A stretch of DNA of 58,698 bases from Clostridia bacterium (lineage in GTDB: Bacteria > Bacillota > Clostridia > Christensenellales > SZUA-584). Numbering within the stretch: position 1 is the first letter of the stretch; the number at the start of each line of letters is the position of its first letter. Shown here piece by piece: positions 38,550 to 47,091 of the stretch. The position numbers and the translations under genes are program-made. Below the pieces are notes generated by a model. That model searched no databases. It had not been told where the DNA came from and worked only from the letters and a program-made list of their open reading frames with translations. Where the stretch lies: positions 1 through 58,698 of the forward strand of contig QKIQ01000102.1 in the NCBI GenBank assembly GCA_003249555.1. The letters run 5' to 3'.

Positions 38550-40373
38550 TCACTCCACCGTTACGCTTTTTGCCAAATTGCGCGGCTTATCCACATCAAA
38601 GCCCTTTTCCACCGTCATGTAATACGCGAAAAGCTGCATCGGTGTCACCGCGAGCAGCGGCGCGAAAATGTCGTCCGTATCCGGCAGGGTGATCACCTCG
38701 TCGGCAATTTCAGCCGGCATATCACTGCCTTCAAAGCACACCGCAAGCACCTTGGCGCCGCGCGCTTTCACTTCCTTGATGTTGCTCACCGTTTTGTCGA
38801 ACAATCGGCGCTGCATCGCCGTGGCCACCACCAGCGTGCCGTCTTCAATCAGCGCAATGGTGCCGTGCTTTAGCTCGCCCGCCGCGTACGCCTCGGAATG
38901 AATATACGATATCTCCTTGAGCTTTAAGGATGCCTCCATCGACAGCACATAGTCGAGGCCGCGCCCGATAAAGAACACGCTGTTTTGTGAAAAATGGCGC
39001 GAAGCGATCCGCGCAAGCTGATCCTTCGTTTGCAGCACGGTATTCATCAGCTGCGGGATGTTTTTAAGCCCTTCCACATAGCGTATGTAATCCTCTATCG
39101 GGAGGTTGCCGGACAAGCGCCCCAGCTCCAGTGCGATCATATAGACCGCCATCAACTGTGTGTTGTATGCTTTTGTGGATGCTACCGCAATTTCCGGCCC
39201 CGCGTGCGTATAAAGCACTGCGTCCGCCTCGCGCGATATGGTGCTGCCCACCACGTTGACGATTGCCGCAATCTTCGCGCCGCGTTTCTTGGCTTCGCGC
39301 ATCGCGGCCAGCGTGTCTGCCGTCTCGCCGGACTGGCTGACGATAATCACGAGCTGACCGGGTTCAATGAGCGGATTTCGGTAACGGAACTCGGACGCAA
39401 TCTCCGCTTCAACAGGAATGCGCGCCAGCCTTTCAATAATGTATTTGCCGACCATACATGCGTGAAACGCCGTTCCGCATGCAATCACGCCTACTTTACG
39501 GATACTGCGCACCAGCTTCTCATCGATGCCGATGTCGGAAAGATCGATCATACCTTCCTTGTATCTGGACATGAACGTGTCTGCCATCACGCGGGGCTCT
39601 TCAAATATCTCTTTGATCATGAAGTGCTCATAGCCGCCTTTTTCCGCCTGCGCCGCATCCCAGTCCACATGATAGCTGTCTCGGTTAACTGGTTTGCCGT
39701 ATTCGTCAAAAATACGCACAGAGCGGCAGTCCAGTACCGCGATTTCTTTGTCTTCAAGAAATATTACATCGCGCGTATACTCTAAAATCGCGGGAATATC
39801 TGACGCGATCATGTTTTCGCTATTGCCGACGCCCACCACAAGCGGGCTGTCTTTTCGCGCCGCAACAATCATATCCGGATGCTTTTCAGACACCACGCCC
39901 AGCGCGTACGAGCCTTCGAGGTGCGTCACCGCCGCCTGAACCGCAGACAGCAAGTCATCCGTGTAAAAATGGTTAATCAAATGCGCGACAACCTCCGTAT
40001 CCGTTTCAGACACGAAAACAGCGCCTTCATCCTGCAGCCATTTTTTTAGCTTCATGTAGTTTTCGATAATGCCGTTGTGCACGACCGCGATATCGCCCGC
40101 GCAGTTGGTATGGGGGTGAGAATTTTCGAAAGAGGGTTCGCCGTGGGTGGCCCAGCGCGTGTGCCCGATGCCCACTGCGCCCGGCGCTTTGCAGCCGTCC
40201 ATCAGGCTGCAAAGCCCGCTGAGCCTTCCCTTTGTTTTATGAACTTCCAAACAGCCGTTTGCGACGATCGCCACGCCCGCGCTGTCGTATCCTCGGTATT
40301 CGAGCTTTTGCAGCCCATTCAGCAGCATAGTGACAACATCTTTGCTGCCCACATAGCCTACAATTCCGCACAT
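38550..40373 (-). CDS. glmS: Glutamine--fructose-6-phosphate aminotransferase
   Basis: Makes glucosamine 6-phosphate, the first step to UDP-GlcNAc. The 607 residues begin MCGIVGYVGS with the nucleophile Cys right after Met, then the glutaminase domain (to about 225, with GIGHTRWATHG) and two SIS domains (CGTAFHA, SQSGETADTLAA). It ends in the invariant KSVTVE. GGGAGG precedes the ATG. It lies 24 bases after glmM in the same direction, an arrangement that places the two enzymes of the pathway in one operon. The short gap leaves no room for a glmS ribozyme. Confidence 0.98.
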   Translation of the reverse strand: MCGIVGYVGSKDVVTMLLNGLQKLEYRGYDSAGVAIVANGCLEVHKTKGRLSGLCSLMDGCKAPGAVGIGHTRWATHGEPSFENSHPHTNCAGDIAVVHNGIIENYMKLKKWLQDEGAVFVSETDTEVVAHLINHFYTDDLLSAVQAAVTHLEGSYALGVVSEKHPDMIVAARKDSPLVVGVGNSENMIASDIPAILEYTRDVIFLEDKEIAVLDCRSVRIFDEYGKPVNRDSYHVDWDAAQAEKGGYEHFMIKEIFEEPRVMADTFMSRYKEGMIDLSDIGIDEKLVRSIRKVGVIACGTAFHACMVGKYIIERLARIPVEAEIASEFRYRNPLIEPGQLVIIVSQSGETADTLAAMREAKKRGAKIAAIVNVVGSTISREADAVLYTHAGPEIAVASTKAYNTQLMAVYMIALELGRLSGNLPIEDYIRYVEGLKNIPQLMNTVLQTKDQLARIASRHFSQNSVFFIGRGLDYVLSMEASLKLKEISYIHSEAYAAGELKHGTIALIEDGTLVVATAMQRRLFDKTVSNIKEVKARGAKVLAVCFEGSDMPAEIADEVITLPDTDDIFAPLLAVTPMQLFAYYMTVEKGFDVDKPRNLAKSVTVE

Positions 40374-40397
40374 ATAAAAAACCTCCCAGCGTTATAT

Positions 40398-41738
40398 TTA
40401 CGCGAGACGGCTTTCTATGAGCTTAGCCATGTCTACCGCCTGGCGCTCTATTTCTTTTTTGTCGGGTCCTTCTATCATCACGCGGACAAGCGGCTCTGTG
40501 CCCGAAGGACGGATTAGCACACGGCCTTTTCCCGCAAAAAGCTTCTCAAGCGCGTCGATCTGCATTTTGACTTGCTCGTCTTCCATGATATGCTCTTTGT
40601 GTTCGTCTTTCACGCGCGCGTTTACAAGCACCTGCGGCAGTATAGAGACTGCATCGGCGAGTTTAGAAAGCGTCTTGCCGCTGCGCATCACGATGGATGC
40701 CAGCTGAATACCCGTGAGTATCCCGTCGCCCGTCGAATTGTGGTCGAGAAAGATGATATGACCGGACTGTTCGCCGCCCAGCGAATAGCCGCCCTTTTCC
40801 ATCTCTTCAAGCACATACCTGTCGCCCACGCGTGTTTTAACTGTTCTGATGCCCGCCGCATTCATCGCAATATCAAGACCCAAGTTGCTCATCACTGTGC
40901 AGACCAGCGTATCCTGCTTTAACAGACCCTGCGCTTTTAGGTCCATCGCGCAGATCGCCATAATCTGATCGCCGTCTACCACAATGCCGTGTTCATCCAC
41001 CGCGATCAGTCTGTCCGCATCACCGTCAAAAGCAAAGCCCATATCCGCGCCCAGCTCCGCCACCAGCTGCGTCAGTTTCTCGGGATGAGTCGATCCGCAG
41101 TTGTCGTTGATATTGGTGCCGTCCGGCGTGTTGTAATACGGTACAACGTCCGCGCCCAGTTCGATAAACGCCCGCGGCGCAATTGTCGATGCCGCGCCGT
41201 GTGCACAGTCCAGCACAACCTTTAGCCCGCGCAAATTGGTATCCGTCGCGGAAAGCAGAAACTCTTTATACTCAGTCGCCGCGTTGGCCGCGCGCACGCG
41301 CCGCCCCACATTTACACCCGTTTTAAGCTCAATTTCTTCGCGCGAGATGATGCTCTCAATGCGGTCTTCGATCTCATCGGGCAGCTTCTTTCCCTGCGCG
41401 TTGAAAAATTTGATGCCGTTATATTCCGCTGCGTTGTGAGACGCCGATATCACGATACCCGCGTCCGCGTCGTAGTTGCGCGTGAGGTAAGCGACGCCCG
41501 ATGTGGGGATCACGCCCGCGACCACAGCTTCTGCGCCCACCGAGCAAATTCCGGCCACAAGAGCCGACTCCAACATCTCGCCAGATATCCGCGTATCGCG
41601 CCCAATCAGAATGCGCGCCTTGTGTACCTCGCTGGTGAGCACAGACGCACCGGCCTGCCCCAGCTTAAACGCAAGCTCGCAGGTCAGCTTTTCGTTTGCG
41701 ACACCTCTGACTCCGTCCGTTCCAAATAATCTCGCCAT
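40398..41738 (-). CDS. glmM: Phosphoglucosamine mutase
   Basis: Converts glucosamine 6-phosphate to the 1-phosphate. The 446 residues start MARLFGTDGVRG; the phosphorylated Ser100 is in ISASHNAAEYNG, the metal loop is FDGDADR, and the phosphate-binding end RPSGTEPLVRVMIEG. GGAGG precedes the ATG. Its promoter carries a palindrome around the -35, so the glmM-glmS pair is probably regulated by a repressor. Confidence 0.97.
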   Translation of the reverse strand: MARLFGTDGVRGVANEKLTCELAFKLGQAGASVLTSEVHKARILIGRDTRISGEMLESALVAGICSVGAEAVVAGVIPTSGVAYLTRNYDADAGIVISASHNAAEYNGIKFFNAQGKKLPDEIEDRIESIISREEIELKTGVNVGRRVRAANAATEYKEFLLSATDTNLRGLKVVLDCAHGAASTIAPRAFIELGADVVPYYNTPDGTNINDNCGSTHPEKLTQLVAELGADMGFAFDGDADRLIAVDEHGIVVDGDQIMAICAMDLKAQGLLKQDTLVCTVMSNLGLDIAMNAAGIRTVKTRVGDRYVLEEMEKGGYSLGGEQSGHIIFLDHNSTGDGILTGIQLASIVMRSGKTLSKLADAVSILPQVLVNARVKDEHKEHIMEDEQVKMQIDALEKLFAGKGRVLIRPSGTEPLVRVMIEGPDKKEIERQAVDMAKLIESRLA

Positions 41739-41765
41739 ATCGCCTCCATGGCCCAGACCTTTAGT

Positions 41766-41803
41766 ATTATAGTCCGGGTTATACCAATATGCAAATTGGT
41801 ATA
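41766..41803 (-). promoter_or_regulatory. glmM promoter with palindromic operator around the -35
   Basis: On the minus strand TTGCAT (41794-41789), 17-base spacer and TATAAT (41771-41766). The -35 hexamer is exactly the centre of a perfect inverted repeat with 9-base arms, TATACCAAT (41780-41788) and ATTGGTATA (41795-41803). The arm resembles the ATTGGTATA core of operators of GntR/HutC-type amino-sugar repressors (NagR/YvoA). That link is from memory and inferred. Confidence 0.6.
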
Positions 41804-41806
41804 GTC

Positions 41807-42721
41807 CTATTTATATTCTCTTAAGTAGCTCAGTGCTGAGTAAATGGCAATCGCGCCGTCCGATGCCGCCGTGACCACCTGACGAAGCGGCTTTGCGACG
41901 ATATCGCCCGCCGCGAAAACACCCGGCAGATTGGTATGCATAGCCTCGTCTGTGATAATATAACCAAAATCATCCGTTTTGACAAGCTCTTTCACATCAT
42001 CACTGTGCGGCACTATGCCGATGGCGACAAACACACCCGACACGGCAAGGGAGCGAAGCTCCTGTGTTTTGTTGTTGCGTACACGCACACCCGTGACAAA
42101 GGATTCGCCCTCTATCGCGTCTACCTCACAGTTCCAAACGAACTCAATCTTGTCGTTTTGCATGGCAGCTCTTTGCAGCACCTTTTGCGCGCGAAGTTCG
42201 TCACGGCGATGCACCACATACACGTGGCTTGCAAAATTCGCAAGATACAGCGCGTCCTCGATAGCGGTATCGCCGCCCCCGATTACAGCGACCTGTTTCT
42301 GTTTGAAAAAGGCGCCGTCACACGTGGCACAGTACGACACACCCGAACCGGAAAGACGGTTCTCGCTGCCAAGCCCAAGGCTTTTATATGATGCCCCCAT
42401 TGCAAGAATGACGGATTTAGCACTGTATATGGTGTCCGGCGTAATGATCTTTTTTTCCTCACCCTCAAGATCAAAGCCCGTCACCTCAGCTGTTTCGATA
42501 ACAGCCCCGTGGCGTTCCGCCTGCTCTTTAAACTTAAAGCTCAAATCGAGGCCTTCAATTCCATCGGGGAACCCCGGATAATTTTCAACCATCAGTGTTC
42601 TGGTAATCTGACCTCCGGCAAAAACCTTTTCCAGTATCAGCGCATTAAGCCCGGCTCGGCCCGCGTATAGACCGGCTGTGAGCCCAGCAGGCCCGGCCCC
42701 AACGATTATGACGTCATGCAT
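41807..42721 (-). CDS. trxB: Thioredoxin reductase
   Basis: FAD enzyme of 304 residues that passes electrons from NADPH to thioredoxin. FAD loop GAGPAGLTAGLYAGRAG (8-24), the redox pair Cys131-Cys134 in SYCATCDGAFFK, the NADPH loop VIGGGDTAIEDALYL and the C-terminal GVFAAGDI. AAAGGAG precedes the ATG. No thioredoxin gene lies next to it. A promoter is visible about 110 bases upstream. Confidence 0.96.
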   Translation of the reverse strand: MHDVIIVGAGPAGLTAGLYAGRAGLNALILEKVFAGGQITRTLMVENYPGFPDGIEGLDLSFKFKEQAERHGAVIETAEVTGFDLEGEEKKIITPDTIYSAKSVILAMGASYKSLGLGSENRLSGSGVSYCATCDGAFFKQKQVAVIGGGDTAIEDALYLANFASHVYVVHRRDELRAQKVLQRAAMQNDKIEFVWNCEVDAIEGESFVTGVRVRNNKTQELRSLAVSGVFVAIGIVPHSDDVKELVKTDDFGYIITDEAMHTNLPGVFAAGDIVAKPLRQVVTAASDGAIAIYSALSYLREYK

Positions 42722-42826
42722 GTCTGCTCTCCTTTGTATATAAAGAATTTAAATGTAAAGATTCCCTGAAAACAAAGCCGGACCACATTTGGCACCGACC
42801 TTGTTAAAGCTATATCATTTTTAATA

Positions 42827-42855
42827 ATTTTAGCAGTGAACGTGTTTGCATTCAA
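42827..42855 (-). promoter_or_regulatory. Promoter of trxB
   Basis: On the minus strand TTGAAT (42855-42850), 17-base spacer, TAAAAT (42832-42827), leaving a leader of about 100 bases. Confidence 0.5.
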
Positions 42856-42888
42856 GGATTTTTCGAATTTTTGATTGGGCTGCCGATA

Positions 42889-44058
42889 TCAGGGTTGTTC
42901 TTGAACACCAGCGCTAATCAATAAAGCAAGCTCACTTAAGCCTTCCTTAAGCTGTGTATCCTCCTCTGCGTCCGATGGCAGCTCCACATATTTGTCCGGA
43001 TAGACACCGTTGCCGTCAATGCTGCGGCCATTGGGTGTGAAATATTCGGAAGATGTGATTTTCAGCCCGCCGCCTGTCGATTCGATGGGAATCACCACTT
43101 GGACAACGCCTTTTCCGTAAGTACGCGTGCCCACAACCTCGCCCCAGTCGTAATCCTGGATGGCTCCTGCGAAAATTTCGGAAGCGGAAGCCGTATTTCC
43201 GTTAACCAGCAGCACCATCGGAATTATTACGCATGCGGCATTGCTCGTTTTTGTATCCTGCTTGCCGTATTTGTCTTCAGTATATACAATCTTACCCTCG
43301 GGAAGCAGTCTGTCTAGCATGTTGACCACTGTATTTAAGTACCCGCCCGGATTGTTGCGCAGATCAAACACAATGCCCTTGGCGCCCTGTTTGACAAACT
43401 CGTCGATGCCCTCGTTGAAAAGCGCTTCACAGTTGCCGCTGAACTGTTTGATTCTCATATAGCCAATGCCGTCTTCCAGCATCTTATACTCAACCATATC
43501 AAGTTCGATGGATCGGCGTGTCATTGTGAACTCCAGTACGTCGTTGCCGCGCTTTACGCCAATCGTGATGGGTATACCGTCATCTCCGATACATTTGACG
43601 CGTATTTCCTGAAGCGTGTTTTTTGTCACGTCTGTTCCGTCAATCGATACAATGAAATCTCCAACCTGTATGCCGGCTTCCTCCGCTGCTGAATTATCCA
43701 GAAAATAAGACACCACGGCAAGACCGGTTATGTTATCAATGGTAATGCCCATGCCCACGCCGTAATATTCTCCCGATGAATTCTGCTGAAACGCTGCGAA
43801 TTCCTCGGGCGTATAATAAACGCTGTAAGGATCGCCGAGTGATGCCACCATTGCTTTGAGACCGGCATACTGCACATCCTCCATATCATAATCGCGAAGA
43901 TAGTTTTCCTTAATTTCCTTTTCAACGCGTAGAAACTCCGTAAGAGGAAGCTCATCCTCAGTACGCGATTCATATTTTGCGCTCACAAGAAAATATGTAC
44001 CCAAAGCGGAAACGAGGCCAACCAAAAGAGCCATCAGCAGAGCTTGCGTTTTTCTCAT
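42889..44058 (-). CDS. Carboxyl-terminal processing protease, S41 family
   Basis: Membrane-anchored serine protease of 389 residues (CtpA/CtpB type). N-terminal membrane helix (6-25), PDZ domain (about 95-180, YYGVGMGITIDN... AGIQVGDFIVSIDG) and S41 catalytic domain with NGNTASASEIFAGA (catalytic Ser in SASE at 291-294) and Lys316 in TYGKG. In spore formers CtpB-like proteases cleave SpoIVFA in the sigma-K pathway, which would fit bofA in this window, but housekeeping roles are equally possible. GGAGGA precedes the ATG at 44058. Confidence 0.95.
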   Translation of the reverse strand: MRKTQALLMALLVGLVSALGTYFLVSAKYESRTEDELPLTEFLRVEKEIKENYLRDYDMEDVQYAGLKAMVASLGDPYSVYYTPEEFAAFQQNSSGEYYGVGMGITIDNITGLAVVSYFLDNSAAEEAGIQVGDFIVSIDGTDVTKNTLQEIRVKCIGDDGIPITIGVKRGNDVLEFTMTRRSIELDMVEYKMLEDGIGYMRIKQFSGNCEALFNEGIDEFVKQGAKGIVFDLRNNPGGYLNTVVNMLDRLLPEGKIVYTEDKYGKQDTKTSNAACVIIPMVLLVNGNTASASEIFAGAIQDYDWGEVVGTRTYGKGVVQVVIPIESTGGGLKITSSEYFTPNGRSIDGNGVYPDKYVELPSDAEEDTQLKEGLSELALLISAGVQEQP

Positions 44059-44139
44059 AAAACTCCTCCAAAAAAACACTACGTATATAAATATGTCGGC
44101 ACAACCGTCCATTATTCAGCCAATAACAAAAGCGAGGCA

Positions 44140-44181
44140 AAAAACAAAAAGCCTTCTTCGCGCATGAGCGCAAAAGAAGGC
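44140..44181 (-). terminator. Terminator after the SH3/peptidoglycan-binding gene
   Basis: On the minus strand GCCTTCTT pairs with AAGAAGGC over a 15-base loop, followed by TTTTTGTTTTTT. Confidence 0.8.
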
Positions 44182-44193
44182 CTTCCTTTTCTA

Positions 44194-45351
44194 TCAATGT
44201 GCAGCATCATAGGCTTTTTGGACACAATACTGATGACGCGGACATTCCTTGCCCGTTTCATGTACTTTAGAATCCTTAAAGTGAATGCAAAAATGACCGG
44301 GGAAGTCGTTATCCTTTGTCGGACTTACGAGATGAGGCATACCGTTTTGAGACGCGGCATATGTGACGCTGCCGATGGTCACCCATATGGCATGCCTGTC
44401 CCAAGACCATTCACCGCCATAGCATTCCTTCATAATGGCCGTATCCTTTGCCGTCAGAGGCTCACAATCTGCATGCCACCAGCCTCCGAAACGGCGTACC
44501 CAAAACTGCCGTCCGGATTTCACATCCGTCACCAATGCTTTGCTTCCTTTTGTAAACACCTTGGCAATATCGTCCCATGTGGATAGCTTGACCTCTCCTG
44601 TGATGCCGAAAAGTTCAGCCGTTGTGGTTGATATGTCATTGTCGCCGAAAAGCAATTCATATGTTTTCGCACCCACGATGCCGTCTCTATCCAGCCCTGC
44701 TTTGCGCTGAAACGCTTTCACCGCGCCCTCCGTTACATCGCCGAAATAGCCCGTAGCCGGCGCAATCAAAAAGTTGCGCTTGCGCAGCTGTTGCTGAACG
44801 TTTCTGACCTCGGCGCCTTCCATGCCGAGTTTTATCATATTGCTGGCCGTTTTGGCCGTGCTCAGTTTTACATAATCTTTATGCACATAGCCGGCTTGAA
44901 CCGTAGTTTCGTCCTCTCCGGGCACTTCAACGTAATACCAATCGCCGGATATGTTTTTAACCGTCATGCCTGTTCCTTCGCTTAGTTCCGCGATAATGTT
45001 GCTGTAAGTGCCGGGGTTCTGACGAAGGTGTAAGCCACCCTCCAGCACATGCGCGACCATATAGTCGGTAGACGGCAAAAACACATATTCAGAGCTTATA
45101 TAACCGCGGTAGTTGCCGTAAATAATTCTGTACCAGCCATCGATTTCTTCACAAAACACGCCTATGCGCGTTCCTTCTTTGAGCTGCATAATGACAGGGG
45201 AGTCCGTCGTTGGGCGTATACGCATATTAACCTCGTCGCCCATCACTGTGGCGTCCTCGAAGTACGGCATGGCATTCGCCGTTGTCACAGGCATAAAAAG
45301 CGCTGCGCATATTATGAAAACCAAAAAAATCAAACCAGACTTTTTGATCAT
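44194..45351 (-). CDS. Exported protein with two SH3 domains, a peptidoglycan-binding domain and an unnamed C-terminal domain
   Basis: A secreted wall-associated protein of 385 residues. Signal peptide to about 27 (TANA), two bacterial SH3 domains (about 35-95 and 100-165), a PG_binding_1 domain (about 175-235), then a 130-residue C-terminal domain. The latter has FGGWWHADCEPLTAKDTAIM, WSWDRHAIWVTIG and GHFCIHFKDSKVHETGKE, rich in conserved His, Cys and Asp. I have seen this domain in other clostridial wall proteins but know of no assigned activity; the pattern suggests an enzyme. GAGGTG precedes the ATG at 45351, and a perfect promoter lies upstream. Confidence 0.88.
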   Translation of the reverse strand: MIKKSGLIFLVFIICAALFMPVTTANAMPYFEDATVMGDEVNMRIRPTTDSPVIMQLKEGTRIGVFCEEIDGWYRIIYGNYRGYISSEYVFLPSTDYMVAHVLEGGLHLRQNPGTYSNIIAELSEGTGMTVKNISGDWYYVEVPGEDETTVQAGYVHKDYVKLSTAKTASNMIKLGMEGAEVRNVQQQLRKRNFLIAPATGYFGDVTEGAVKAFQRKAGLDRDGIVGAKTYELLFGDNDISTTTAELFGITGEVKLSTWDDIAKVFTKGSKALVTDVKSGRQFWVRRFGGWWHADCEPLTAKDTAIMKECYGGEWSWDRHAIWVTIGSVTYAASQNGMPHLVSPTKDNDFPGHFCIHFKDSKVHETGKECPRHQYCVQKAYDAAH

Positions 45352-45377
45352 AAACACCTCAGACAAGCTTTTCTTTT

Positions 45378-45406
45378 ATTATACAACTGTATTTATGCAA
45401 TGTCAA
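45378..45406 (-). promoter_or_regulatory. Consensus promoter of the SH3/peptidoglycan-binding gene
   Basis: On the minus strand TTGACA (45406-45401), 17-base spacer and TATAAT (45383-45378), a perfect sigma-A match. Confidence 0.85.
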
Positions 45407-45487
45407 AAACCTGTCTTTGTCCAGTCACCCGTCCCTTTTCTTTTTCAGCGCCGATTTGAGTTAATTCTGCGGTGTTGCCATAAATAT

Positions 45488-46387
45488 TTAAATACCGCCC
45501 ACGCGACGGATGTACTCACGTGCCATCTTAGCGTATTTTAGCGGCGCTGCTTTAGCGGGGTCCTGTTCGGCTTCGGCCAGCATCCAACCGGTGTAGCTAC
45601 TTTGTGCGATCACATCGAATATCGGTTTAAAGTCTATCATGCCGTCGCCCGGCACCGTAAATACGCCCTGTTTTACGGCGTACAGGAAGCTCCACCCGTT
45701 TTTCACGGCTTCGTGGTATACGACTTCACGTACATCCTTTAGATGTATGTGCAAGACACGTCTGATGTGCTTTTGCAGTACGTCATACGCGACCTGCACA
45801 TCGCCTTCTGAGAAAACGATGTGCCCCGAATCGTACAGTAAATAAACATTATCGTTCGTCAGATCAAACAGCCGATCGATCTCTTCCGGCGTTTGCACGC
45901 CCGTGCCCATATGATGGTGCACGCACACCTTCATATCCTTTTCGGCAGCAAGGTCTGCAAGGATGTTCATACCGTCTGCGACCTTCCTCCATTCTTTTTC
46001 TGAAAACACCGGCGAATCGGCAAGTACCGGTCTGTCCGTCTGTTGTATGCTGTTGCTTTGTTCGCTGCACCCGATGATCTTTGCGCCAAGAATATGAAGC
46101 ATATCACGGTGGGCAATGAACGCCTCGACGATATCCTTTTTGTCTTGTGTGATGAAAAACGTCGAGAACCACGCATTACAGATCTGAAGCCCACGCGACG
46201 CGAGTACATCTTTGAGTACAATCGGGTCTTTGGGGAACTTGTTGCCGATCTCACAGCCCTCAAAGCCGGCCTGGGCCATCTCGTTGATGCACTGCTCGAA
46301 CGGTATCTTTGCACCGAGTTCGGGCAGATCGTCGTTGGTCCATGTGACGGGGTGTATTCCGAGACTGATTTTAGCAGCATCCAACAT
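45488..46387 (-). CDS. iolE: Myo-inosose-2 dehydratase (IolE-like)
   Basis: Sugar-phosphate isomerase-like TIM barrel of 299 residues. Several stretches match IolE: ISLGIHPVTWTNDDLPELG near the start, FEQCINEMAQAGFEGCEIG, VHHHMGTGVQTPEEIDRL, HIHLKDVR and FTVPGDGMIDF, and AEAEQDPAKA near the end. IolE dehydrates 2-keto-myo-inositol in inositol breakdown. No other iol gene is in the window. It follows mnmA and a Nudix gene with 5-15-base gaps. AAGGAG is too close to the ATG at 46396, so the ATG at 46387 is preferred. Confidence 0.87.
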   Translation of the reverse strand: MLDAAKISLGIHPVTWTNDDLPELGAKIPFEQCINEMAQAGFEGCEIGNKFPKDPIVLKDVLASRGLQICNAWFSTFFITQDKKDIVEAFIAHRDMLHILGAKIIGCSEQSNSIQQTDRPVLADSPVFSEKEWRKVADGMNILADLAAEKDMKVCVHHHMGTGVQTPEEIDRLFDLTNDNVYLLYDSGHIVFSEGDVQVAYDVLQKHIRRVLHIHLKDVREVVYHEAVKNGWSFLYAVKQGVFTVPGDGMIDFKPIFDVIAQSSYTGWMLAEAEQDPAKAAPLKYAKMAREYIRRVGGI

Positions 46388-46401
46388 CACAGTCATACTC
46401 C

Positions 46402-47085
46402 TTATCTGCCAAGCAACAGCTTTCTTGCGCGCGCTTTAACAGCTTTGTCCTTCAAAGCCAGGTTTAGAAAGCCTTCCTGTACGCGTTTCTTTAAATATTC
46501 ATATGAATAGGCGATGGATTCGGCGTGGTCAAACGCGAGTCCTGCGCTGTTGATCGGATAAATTTTCTGAATTTGTCCGGCTGGGTATGCCACGATTGGA
46601 TGCATCTCCTTGCTGCCGCTCAGCGTGTAGCTGATATGTGTTTCGCCGCCCGTTTCTTCGGTTGTGTAATTGAGCAGCGTAAACCAGCACGCTTCGGCGG
46701 CGTCGTCGCCCGCGACGGGTTTGAGCGTTGATGCGTCTGCCATTGCGACATGGCTTGCCGTAATACAGCGGTAGCGCGGGTCGCGGTCGGGGAGGCCCCA
46801 TGTGAATACCTGTTCAAGATAGAGTCCGGAAAGCCCCGTTTCTTCCATAAGCTCTCGGTTTGCGGCGGTTGCAATGTCTTCACCTATATCCACGAAACCG
46901 CCGGGCAATGCCCAGCATCCCTTGTAGGGGTAGTTGCCGCGATTAATAAGCAGTATTTTAAGCGCATCTTCGCCCACCGCGAAAAGCGCGGTGTCTGCAG
47001 CAAACCCGGGGTTCTGATACTTCGTAGGGTCGTAGCTTTTTAAGAACCGAATTTCGTCTTCGCAGGATGGAATATAAGTCATCAT
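46402..47085 (-). CDS. Nudix hydrolase
   Basis: A 227-residue Nudix protein. The Nudix box is complete: Gly63, five residues, Glu69, seven residues, Arg77-Glu78-Leu79-X-Glu81-Glu82-X-Gly84 in GGFVDIGEDIATAANRELME. The nucleotide substrate is unknown; length and the RGNYPYKGCWALPGG start resemble ADP-ribose or NAD-related Nudix proteins. The extra 80 C-terminal residues are helical, but I do not see a clear winged helix as in NrtR. It lies 6 bases after mnmA. Confidence 0.9.
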   Translation of the reverse strand: MMTYIPSCEDEIRFLKSYDPTKYQNPGFAADTALFAVGEDALKILLINRGNYPYKGCWALPGGFVDIGEDIATAANRELMEETGLSGLYLEQVFTWGLPDRDPRYRCITASHVAMADASTLKPVAGDDAAEACWFTLLNYTTEETGGETHISYTLSGSKEMHPIVAYPAGQIQKIYPINSAGLAFDHAESIAYSYEYLKKRVQEGFLNLALKDKAVKARARKLLLGR

Positions 47086-47091
47086 TTTCTC

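Noticed and set aside
40374-40397. A glmS ribozyme expected before glmS in Bacillota
   Set aside because: Only 24 bases separate glmM and glmS, too short for the ribozyme.
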